Below, piece by piece: positions 37,501-49,500 of a stretch of DNA of 64,000 nt (position 1 is the first letter of the stretch; the number at the start of each line of letters is the position of its first letter). Below the pieces are notes generated by a model. It saw only the letters and a program-made list of their open reading frames with translations. It searched no databases and had not been told where the DNA came from. The stretch spans positions 19,507,397-19,571,396 of the forward strand of contig NC_134652.1 of the NCBI RefSeq assembly GCF_030463565.1. The letters run 5' to 3'. The translations under genes were made by a program, and so were the position numbers. The stretch comes from Pelecanus crispus (Eukaryota > Chordata > Aves > Pelecaniformes > Pelecanidae).

Positions 37501-40500
37501 TGACAAAAGGGAAACACTAATATTTATTTGAATGCATTTCTGCACATGCATATTTTTATCATTAAATATACGTGCATATCGATACTCCATTTCTTCAAAT
37601 GAAATCTATGATGAAGTATTTTCAATAAAAGGTAAAGATTTTTATTCATTATAGTTAGCCCTTTAAAACTCCCACAGAAGAAGACAGGTTTACCAAAGGA
37701 AGACAGGATAGACCCCCATTTATGTCAGACCTAAAGCTAAGGAAGCTTGCTGCAGGGCTACAAGTTCACCAGCTTAAAACATGTTTGGTTTTTGGCTGCA
37801 TAGTGACCTCCTAATTGCCAAACGCACACTTCCTTTTGACCAAGCAGACTCATTTTGAAACAAATCAGAACACAATGTTTGGTCTCAGTCTCTTACCGAA
37901 TCCCTAGTCTACTGTGGTTCAGAATAAACAGAAGACAGTTTTGTCATTTTAATATGGAAAAAAAGTTTTCCATCTCAGAAAATCACAGAATCGTTTAGGT
38001 TGGAAAAGACCTTTAAGATCACCCAGTCCAACCATTAACCTAACATTACCAAGTCCACCACGAAACCAATTAAGGGTAGAGTGGCAACCCCATACCTCCT
38101 GGCTTGGCGGCTGGATCATTTATAATGGAAAGTAAAAACCAGGAATCATTAAGATTGGAAGGACGTCTAAGATCATCACTCCAATCATCAACCCAAAACC
38201 CCCATGCCCACTAAACCATGTCACAAGGTGCCACATCTACCATTTTTTGAACTCTTCCAGGGATGGTTACTCCACCACCTCTCTGGGCAGACTGTTCCAA
38301 TGCTTGACTACCCTTTCCGTGAAGAAATTTTTCCTGATATCCAATCTAAACCTCCCCTGGCACAGCTTGAGAAACTTCTTGTCCTATCGCTAACTACATG
38401 GGAGAAGAGCCCAACACCCACCTCACTACACCCTCCTGTCAGGCAGTTGTAGAGAGCGATAAGGTCTCCCCTCAGCCTCCTCTTCTCCAGGCTAAACAAC
38501 CCCAGTTCCCTCAGCCGCTCCTCATAAGACCTGTGCTCCAGACCCTTCACCAGCTTTGTTGCCCTTCTCTGAACACGCTCCAGCACCTCAATGCCTTTCT
38601 CGTAGTGAGGGGCCCAAAACTGGACACAGTATTCCAGGTGCGGCCTCACCAGTGCCGAGTACAGGGGGACAATCACCTCCCTGCTCCTGCTGGCCACACT
38701 ATTCCTGATCTCCTCTCATACAAGCAGAAAAGATCACTTTCTTAATATTTCTAATGAAAGCGAGAGCAGAATATATATTCAAGGATGAGATTGTGGCAAC
38801 ACATTACACACTTGGGATGGCACTCTAATTTGAAACAAGTGGAAGTGTCATTTGTAAAAACATACTTACATTAGTTTGTGAATTGTGGTATTTTGAAAGT
38901 ACATAAAAGCATCAGCAAACCAGTTACTGCATATCTTACTCTCCCACCATACAGTGAAAGAAATAATGCATTTACAAAAAAATAGTCAGCAATCCATACC
39001 TCCATTCAGGATATTTCTGTCTTTGCATTGAATGAGCTTATATACCACTAGAGAGAATATCAAAGGAAACACTACAAGTTCTGTTTTCCATTTCCTAATT
39101 GGAACTGATTAGAGCAAACATTTAACAGTGCCATCGTAAGCTTTTGCAAGGTGCAATCTGAAAGCTTTGCTCCATTTCCTTTCCTCACAGCATGTGTTCC
39201 TAGTCAGCAGGTCCTCCTCTTTCCTTCAAATTGCTGAAGACTGTATAGCTGAAAACATTGACCAATTTATTACCCATTTTTCATTACTATTCTGATTTGT
39301 ACCTAATGCAGTTTTTGTTGCATCTTCACCTGCTGTTTCCTTGCCTTCGGCTGTAGTTTTAAGGAGCCATGAAAACATAACTGGAACAAGGGCAAGGAAC
39401 AGGTATCAGTGAACACTACCATCTTGGTACCAACAAAGCATTTAACTGTGGTTGCCAGATACAAAATGAGCATTCAGCATTTGTGACAAGAAGGTATTTC
39501 TTGTGTTTCAAAACAATTCTTCCCACTCCTGCTGTTACCTACCTAATACTCCCCCCCCCCCCCCCCCCTTTCCTCTCCTTTTTTAAAAGACTATTCTGGT
39601 AAGCCAAATCCAGGTTTGCTGAAGTAACAACTGTCACTGTTAAGACTTCCCAACTGGTCTAGGAAATTAAGTTTCCAGAACGGGGGAAGGAGAAGGGAGC
39701 ACACACTGAGATAGCAGGAAATAAATACATAAAAGTCTTCATGAATTTTCCTGATTAAGGATGCCCACAACACTGCCACAGGCAGCTGTGATATGCAGTA
39801 GATAACATACTGGTAGCCCCATTACAGCGAGAAGAAATTCCTCATATAGACTATAATATACTTAAAGGTTCTTCTGGAGGTATTTGTTAGGCTATTATCT
39901 GGGATGGAATAAGCCATTGATACTTTTGTGTAAGACTGGTGAAGTTTAGCTCATCAGTAGCATATTGAAGAAATTCAGTCATCATCAGTTCCACAGCAGA
40001 ATCATACTTACGCTGGACGATCCTCCAGAATCAAAGCAGTAGTTGACAGTGGTTCAAATTCAATATTTTTACGTCTTGCTGATGGGGGTGGAGGTTTATA
40101 CATTCTTCCTGTCCGTGCTTCATATTCCTAAACAACATTATTAATCAAAATTAAATTTCAACTTTCAGCCTCACTTCTGATATTAACTAACACTTATTAA
40201 ATAATGTCATAATATATAATATTAAGTAATTTACAACAGCAAGGAGCTAACATTACAAGTTGTTTATAGCAAGACAGTGCAGCTTTCCGGGACTGCTAGG
40301 TAAAGATGAATGAGAAAGCAGTTTCTTGTATCAACTTAATCTTTGATCGATTCTAGTTCAATATTACTACTGAGCATGCAAGGATCAGTTACAGTTAGGA
40401 GATCTGCACAATCTCCCCAAAATAATTAGCACGCAAGTATATTTAAGTAATCTGTGAAGCTGACAAAAAAACCAACAAAAAACACTAACCAAGAACATGT

Positions 40501-43500
40501 GTCTTCCTATTTCTTTCCTTTTGATTCTAGCCACCATTAAGATCCGGCACCCTCAAGTTTCTGAAGCTGTTAGCAAGACCATCAAACCCACATTATCCAG
40601 AACTACCTATACTACACTGGGTAATAATATAATAATATTTATCATTACAAGTCTGTTTCACGTCATTTCTTTCCTAAAGGTTAAAACATGCAATCTACTT
40701 AGAAGGAAATATTTAAGAGCCTTTAATACACAGAAGATTGGGGAAGAAAGAATCCCATTCCTTTTTCCACAGAGCAACTCAACAAAACAGAAATATGAGA
40801 CAGTCTTTAGGAAAAAAGGCTAGACAGAGCCAGATGAAAACCTCAAATCTCACGTTCCCTCTTTTTTAGCCTCTGTAAATAAAAATTTACTGCCAAGTTA
40901 CTGGGAAACCCATTCTTATGATCCAGCAAATCTTAAAAGGTTATCTGTGAGAACACTTTCAACTTTTTCCCAAACCAAGTTAGCTTGTGGGTTCACACTC
41001 TCCTTAGGCATGAAGGCTAAATACTAGTTTTTCTGCAAGTCTTCCACATGCTAGAATTCAAATGTAGAATACTAAGAGCTGAAAAGTCATCTTGTTAAGA
41101 GAACAAATTCAAGGTACTTTAGTAATGTACTTTCACAGATCACACAGCTTTATTCTGAAGCACAGCCAAGTGAGGTGTAACTTGTACAAGCTTTTTTTTA
41201 TCTAAAGAGAGTTTGTTCTTGTACATCTGTTACTTTAATAATTGTGTAAGTAAATTCAGTCTTAGATTAACCAAATATCTTATGTTTAAGTTACCAAAAA
41301 TAAAAAATTGATCAATTACAAATTAGGTCATGTATCTTCCTAATCAAACATAACAATCTTCTCTAGAAACTGCTCCCAAATGGATCTTACATCTAATACA
41401 CGGCTTCTTGTACACATTAGTTCTCCCAGGGAGAAAGAGAGGGCTTTACACATTCAGTGTTCATTGACAGCATTACAGAAACACAGCTGACAATTTTAAA
41501 TCTATTACATAGCTTAAAAGTTCAGTACACAGTTGAAGACCATAAAGTTAAATGGTAAAAGACCTCTTACAAACTTGACAACGCAGCCTCAGATTTCCAG
41601 AGAAGACAAAGTGTTTGCCCAGTGCTAAGGTGGCTTAAAGCTTGCTGCTCAACAGCCTCTTTACCCTATCCATTTTAGTGATCTCTACAAAATTTCTGTT
41701 CTTCCACACCAGGCATAATACATTAAATGACCTGAAAAGTATAACCTCAGTGAAGTTACGTTAATCTCATCTCAAGTATAACCTCAGTGAAGTTACGTTA
41801 ATCTCATCTCAAGAGGACACTGTCACAGAATCACTGAGGTTGGAAGGGACCTCTGGAGATCATCTATAGTCCAGCCTCCCTGGTCAAAGCAAGGTCAACT
41901 ATAGCAGGTTTTGCTGGGCCTTGTTCAGCCAGATTTTTAGTATCACCGAGGATGGAGACTCCACTCTTGCTAGGAGGAAGAGGCTACAGCACCTGCCATT
42001 CCCAAGAGGTTTCCCATCAAAGTACTAACCAGGCCCAACTTGTTAGCTTCAGAGATCAGAGGAGATCAGGCGTGTTCACAGTCGTGTATGCATATATGCC
42101 AATATACTTTTCAGATCCTGGGGAGTTATCTGGACTTCTTGCCCTTTTCTGTTTCTAGTTTGTGGGAGTCAGAACAATAGTTTAACTGATGAGAAAAGGT
42201 GATTGCACTCCACAATCTCAGTATCTTTTGAAGTGGTTTTCACCCCCCGCTTCAAGTCTTCAGCTATCCTTCTAGCTATCCACCTTTAACCACTGTATCA
42301 TACTCTGCCCCATGGCAGCATACCAAGTAACTCATTTTGTTAGCACCCTTGAAAGACAAGCGCAAATCTATAGCAACCAGCCTACTATTTCAACTAGAGT
42401 ACAAACTCTGTTTGCTTTCCTGTCTTCACGAGAAGCCCAAATATGCACCTTGTAAAGAAAAAGAGCAAGCAACTGTTTGCTATCATCGTTTATACCTACA
42501 TTCACGCTAAAAACATAATGATTTTTAAATACAATGACTTAAAAGTTACTAGCCAACTGTTCTTAAATACAAATCAGCTCTAAATATTTCTAAGTCTTTG
42601 GCCAAAATTTCCTGGAACATCTCCTCTCAAGGGTAATTCCCAAGACAACTTTTGATTGAAAATAACACGCATTCAACACCATTTGGCACATTCAAACAAG
42701 TATCTTGAACATCTGGACATACAGGATTGGTAGAGTTCTGTTGTAATTCACAAAAGCACAAGAAAAGTCAGAAAACCAACGTTCACTGTATGAATTAAGA
42801 TACATATTCTTAAGCCTAAAATTATTTCATTCCACCTAAAACCAGAGACACTACAGGCACTCCTGCCATGCTTCATATCTCAGGCTACCCCAGCATATTC
42901 TTAAGTTAGGAATGCACCCTGTGGTCAGCATCCAGGCTGCAGTACAGTAGCAATGCCATCCCTCATATTCTTGGTAGAAGTTTCTATTTACTTTCATGCT
43001 TTCCAGTACTTTGTAACAGAAGCCACAAAATCAAGTTAATTTAGTGGTCAGAAATGAGGAAGCTCAAACAGTACCAGCCTTTTCAACATTCCTACACATC
43101 TAATTTGTATGCAAGTTAAATTAAAAAAAAAGCATTGCGAGATGGACATTAGAAATGAAGCCACTCTCACCCTTTTATTACAAGCAACACATTTGACTGG
43201 TGCTAGTGCTTCTGGCTATGGTACATGCTAAGAACTGATACACTATTTCCAAAGCAACAGAGACAGGAGGGAGAAAAAAAACCCAAAAAACAAACAGGAA
43301 AAAGATCTTCAACAGGGATATCTACAAAAGGCAGAACTCATCACCCAACTGTGTGGAAGTAAGTACGCTTTACAAACATTTGGTTTTTCCAATAAAAGAA
43401 TGCATGCACAGAGAGGGAAAGCTGAAGCATTACTAGAGAGAGTCAAAGCAGAGACCAAAATAGCTTCAAGCTCAAACTGTCATGGCTGCACATTCCCCAA

Positions 43501-46500
43501 GATGAAATATATTCCAAAGTACCAGAACTTCCCAGTGGAAGATGCTTTTTCCTCAAGAACCCTGTGCTCTAGGAAACTTATCTGAAGATTAGATCCCAGA
43601 GCCATCAGACATGCATCAAACTTACTAGTTTGTGCAACTAAAATATCCATTTTTTCTGCAATATTTTGTATAACTAGATGTAAACAATCCAATAGCCTTA
43701 ACCATGCATTTGATGAAGAATCTAAAATTCTTGGTATGTGATAAAAAGCTTGAGCTGACATAGAATTTGACTTCAAAAGATGTGAGCTAATACTCTTCCA
43801 TAACAAGGTAAAAATACAATTTAAAGTCAAATGTCTTGTCAAATGTTTAACAAGCAGGGCATATGCCAGAGGACAGAACAGTTGACAACTAAGATTCAAG
43901 ACTAGTGTAAGACCTGTTTATGCAAAAAAATAATTCTGGAAGTGTCACATGTATGGTTTCAGTAGTTTAGGGAATGTTATTAAAAAAAAATCTTTACTGC
44001 AGCATATCTGGTATTTATTAAGAGATACAGAACATTTCACAATCCCAAAATAGAGAAAGAAAAACAAATCTCAGCTTTAATAGAAAGTAAGAATAGTTAT
44101 CTCCTTATTAAGGCTGGAACTGCATCCTCTCATCTACTGCCAATAATAAACCTGTTAACGGGCTAAAATCATGTTTTTCCTGAAAAACACTGCAATGATA
44201 TGTTTAAGAGCACTTTGATATGTAGAGGGACTTGTATTTCTGGTATTTATTCCTACAGAAATATAGATAAGCCTATTAACCTACAGACTGGTAACATGTA
44301 AATGGGGCTGGGAAAAAAGTCTTTTACTTATAAACTGCCTTTGTGCTTAAGAAGATAAAGATATCCCAAATTGTAACTTCTTTACAAAAAAAACAACCCC
44401 AAACCCCACCCACACAACCAACAAAAAAACCCTGGTGTTTTAAACAAGAGAAAAATAATAAACCTGCACAGGTCTTTATTGCCTGCACCTTTTTGATATC
44501 TACATGGAAAACAGACAAAACTGAAGTTTCTTTCATCCTTCCTCAGAAGAACCATATAGGACAGCTAGACCATTCAGAGCTATTTCAGATATCTCTAAAC
44601 AGTACTGGATTGCACTGTGTAACATATGCATAATTGCCCATAGCTGCTTCTTCCAGCATCTAAGCAAACTAATTTACAGAAAGGAAAACCAGCTGCATCA
44701 CAGCATTCCAAAACCATTAGTTAACCTTAAGTAGGGTATGCTCGTGGGGATAAAGTATTTAACTAAGCGTGCACATAATGATTCCATTTTAGAAGACAAA
44801 CTTGCATCTACAGTGCCGAAAATACAGAGCTTTAAAGGAATAAATATTGACCACAAAATTTAACATGCATCTTGCTGGGGTAAGTTTTGATCCATCTAGG
44901 ATCCAACAACAAAAGCTGAACTCCTGGAAATGAGCGATAAAAATATAATTGGTACTTTCAGGCCTGTGAGGACTTTCACAAGCCTTGTAATCCAAGGCTT
45001 TTATCGCTCATTTCCAGTCATGACTTCTGTTGAGGAAACAATGGGGATTGCCATATATTCTGCAAGTGGTTTTAAACCCATCTCCCCTCTACACACACAT
45101 GGGACTGTGGAGCAGATAGGCCTCTAAAAACATCTATAGAATTATTTTCACAATGTTGTACAGCTAACTAGAAATATCATCAGAAAGATTATTTCCCATC
45201 ATTTCAAGCAGAGCTAATCATCCAAGAATGGAAGCATTAATAGAATCGCTTAGGAGGGCACCCATCTACATCACTTTAATAAACTAATAGAAAATTTATG
45301 CAAGAAGAATTTCTGCTAATGCGTAAGGATTCTCTCCTATGTTGTCATGGGTGTCCCCCCCAGGTTAAATGTTAAAATCATTGAGCTAGACCTGGTTACA
45401 AGGTGATTAAAAACAAAGAAGTGCTTATAGCAAGAGTAGATGTCACTGAAAAATTCTGAGTCATAAACTAGACATTTTCCCAGAACTAAGAACACCAGAT
45501 AATATCAGGACAGACAGAATAGATTCTTTCCTAACTTGCAGGCAATTTAGGAAGAACCTATATTGGAGGGGAAAATACTAATCTTCGCATAGTACAAGAG
45601 AACAACCAAACAGACACTAGAGAGTTTCTAGGTCAACCTTCCAAAGTAATGGCATCCATCTTCAATTGTTCATTTACTTTATTTTTTCCTCAATTGGATA
45701 TTTAACAAGTTGCATCAAGTGTCATCTTTTCTTGTTTACAAAAAAAAGCATGAAGCAAGCCACGGGCTTCTGGGCCCACTAAAGAAGAGCTGAGAGTGGC
45801 TGGACCAGCTAATATGAACCACAGGCATCACATATCAACTAGCAGTTACATTACGGCTCTGCTTCACAAAGCCAGAGTAACAGATCCACAGAACTAAAAA
45901 GCTAATTTGTACTATTCCTGTTTAACACAGGGTGTGGGATTACATAAAAAATTTTCAAAGTAACAGGCATGTGTATTAGACCAATTTCAGAAGGATACCA
46001 GTCACAGTGAACAGAAGACATAACAGCATATAACAGAAGTTTCAAAAGCTACACTTTTCCAGGTTTCCAATTTCATATTGGAAGTAGTGACTTAAAGCAT
46101 CTGGAATTCTGAAGCGCCACTGTTAATAGCTTGTATGACTTAGTGACAGGGGAAAAAAAAAAAAAGATTGTCAGATATCAATTTTCAAAGCTCATACAAG
46201 ATGCTGAAGAATATTACAAATTAAGCCTTTTAACAACTTAAGCAAGGAGGCACAGGAAACATAGAAAGTAAATTACTGTCAAGCTCTAGCATTACCCATT
46301 TCCTGGTATTCAAGAACATGCAATATAAACAGTAATAAACAATAATACTCTATCACTTTAAGTTGTTAGTGAGATTCATGTGTGACATTTATTTGTTTGT
46401 TTGTTTTACTAATGGTATCTAATGAGTTGATGGTTAGTGCCATAAAATATTCATGCTACTGTGAAAATGTGATGTTTATTCTATTTTAATGAGCGCTACA

Positions 46501-49500
46501 TAGTCCCATGCATGGCATTGAATACAACTAGAAAGAATATATATTAAATTTCATACCCCTGTGTTTAATAGACTGAGAGCAGATATTGACGCAAGACTGC
46601 CAGAACTGTCATCCTAATGAGAAAAACAGAAGCAAAGCCTTAGTGAATAAATGAAGGAAAAGACCATTACAATATAGCAACATGCAAGCCAAAATTTAAA
46701 TTCACATGTATTTATATTCTATGTTTGAAGAAACATAGATGTGGCTGTTCTCCTCCTTCTCCAGCCCTCAAAATATACAAAAACACATACAAAGACTTCC
46801 CACTTGTGCAAGGTGTGTATAGACATCTATTGGACTATTTTTTCTGTTTTAATTGAAGTTTTGTATTTTCTACAATCAGCACCTTTTCCTGAAAAGAGAC
46901 CTTTTTCCATGGCACTTCTCAGGAACATGACAAATGGCATTCCCTGATACATCCTTAGTCCACATCACCCATAAAAGTTACAGTTTTTTAAAACACTAGC
47001 CTTGGAAGATACAGTGTTAAAACGGAAAGAACAAAACATTGTCTCTAGGCTGACACAAGAAAACAAACTGTTTGCTCTGAAAATGAATCTTGAAGACCTT
47101 GCCTTCATTCCGCTCATGTTAGATTGCATCTCACACCCAACTAGATCTTCACCTATAAGCCAGTTAGCTTTAAAGCTTAAAGTGAATACTCAAGAATAGT
47201 ACTTGCACTGTGGAGAAAGGGAAAAGAAATGTAACTGGACTTGGATAAGCATTTGGCAAGAAACAAAATACTAGGGTAACTTTCAAACAGAACTTTCACG
47301 TTAAGTGTTTGGGTTTTTCTATTTAACATGAGAGGGCAGAAAATGTCACCAAATACCACAGTGACTTAAGAGTGGGCCTTTAAGTCCCCCACCTTCCCCC
47401 CTGCCATGTTATAATTAGTATTTCTAAACTGAAAAGCTCGGAAGTGGACTACACCTCAACCTCACTGGTGAGCTGATAAGAAGCAAGATACATTTGTAAG
47501 GCTTTGAGAAACAGTCACTTAAATTAAAAGTAAGATTCCAAGTAGCAATATGAAAGCCCTCATAACACACTGCAGCAAGGCAATCAGGCAAAAGCATGCC
47601 CAACTACAGGAGACCCTGTACTACCAACCACAGCTCTGCTGGTTTCCATTCAAAAGTCAAAGCTGGTTTTCTAATGGAAGAGCCAAGCTTAAAGACCCGG
47701 GGTGGGGTGGGGGGAGACAAGACACAGCCATTGCTTTTAAGCATTGGATTACAGTGCCTGGAAGAAGGAAAATAAGCTTTTTATCATGCCTTCAACATTA
47801 TTTCTGAAAGTATCTGCAATGTTCTTGTACCATGCATACCCCAGACTAATAAAACACATTTTAAAGGCTTCTTTCTCCATTGCCATAATATTTTCTCCTT
47901 TTCAGCACTGAAGTACCATGCCAGCCTCAGAAGGATAAGGCTTATATTAAAAAAAGAAAAACCAAAAAACCCCCCACAAACACACTTTAAAGAAAGTCCA
48001 TGAAAGACAGCATCTTTACCACCTGAATCTTTTTGCTAAATCCTATCCTTTTGGAATTTGATACAGCCTGCCTAGATGATGATTTTGCTATTGCAGCACC
48101 TCAAGCTCACCAGCGTTAAGTCTGCTTAACCTGCAGGAGTTCTCACCTCTTAAGAGAAGAGAAAACAACTATTTTTATCTGTATCATCCTTTGCTAAAGA
48201 AATTCAAAGGCCAAATGGGGGGGGGGGTCCCATCCAAAAGAGGATCCAAAAGACCAAAAAAATCTAGTGGCCCACCAAATCAAAGTAAAAGAAATTTGCT
48301 TCAATACTCTCTGTAGTTGACATTGAAGACTTTGCTGGGGTTTTTTTTGTTTGTTTTTTTTTTTTTTTTTAAAAAGAACCCAGCAATCAGAAGAATTCAC
48401 ATCAGCAGAGTCAACACCTCTGCAGTATTTTCAACATATTAGTCCCATGCTCACTGTAGAGTACTCCGGTGAAGATACATTTGTGCCACCAGCATAGCAC
48501 GGACATCATGAGAAGTTCTCCTTGACAAGTTTTCCTTGTCAAAGCAGCTGGGTAAGCCCTGGTACAAGGAGCTGAATTGTATTTTATGTCCTTTATACAA
48601 ACAAAAGGAGAGGCATTTGTGTCACTGAGGTCCTACCAGTTTCATTACCATTTTACTGATAAGATAATCATTGCAAAAGTCTAAAACACTGGGGAATGTC
48701 TTTGAAAGACTTCAACACAACACTTTGTTTTAGCTCTGACATAGCATTTTACTAACTGCATGTGTGATTCTGGAAAGATGATGGGACGTTTCTTAAGAAT
48801 CTGACGGCTACAGCATCTACAAAGAAAACCATCACAAGCCTTCTCACTGCTGCTAGTAGACAAATTGTTATTCAGGCATTACATATTCTGTGCAAGGCCC
48901 AATACCCCCTTATTGTCTGTCCTGGTTTCAAGGCAGTTTGTTACAAACATATTTCTACATGTATCTGCTAAACAGGCAGAAGCCTTGCCTTTCTCTTCCT
49001 TCCAGTAGTAATGGAAGACAAGCCAATGTGACCTCTATCTAGATAACTATCTGCTTAAGAACCACTCCTATGAAAAAGCATCTAGCACTGCATTTACCTA
49101 CTTTTTTCAGATATCTAAATCCTTAGATTTGTTGACAAACATGCTATATACACTTTTTAAACATTAGGAGTTTCATGCATTGTTAAAGTGAAATGTTGAA
49201 GATCAGAGGGAAGAGTTAATATTGCAAGTTAGAAGGTCTGAGTTGTATGAAAAAACGCATCTGTTCCTCTAAAGAGGAGTCTTTGACAGCTCTTGTCCCT
49301 GGGAGACCATGGGAGTTGCACTGATTCAGTGAATCATATGCAATTTCTCCATTAGATTTCAGACTGGAGATAACGACATCAGAAAAATATGTAAGTGAAG
49401 ACACTGTTTTTTAGCCCTCAAGTACAGTATTTTACTTTTTTTTTTTAAAAACATTTCAGAGATGCTCAAAAATAATATTTTCAGAGGTGAGTTGTGAGAC

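Larger units (their letters stand above)
40128..46556 (-). other. TBC1D12: TBC1D12 intron (6.4 kb)
   Basis: Holds the 37-bp tandem duplication, the 5S-CR1 chimera (41823-42100) and the 94-nt hairpin (44924-45017). The rest is AT-rich with no recognised element. Confidence 0.8.

Noticed and set aside
41979-42100. Functional 5S rRNA gene
   Set aside because: Too many substitutions, including in the internal promoter, and it continues straight into a CR1 tail instead of a T-run terminator.
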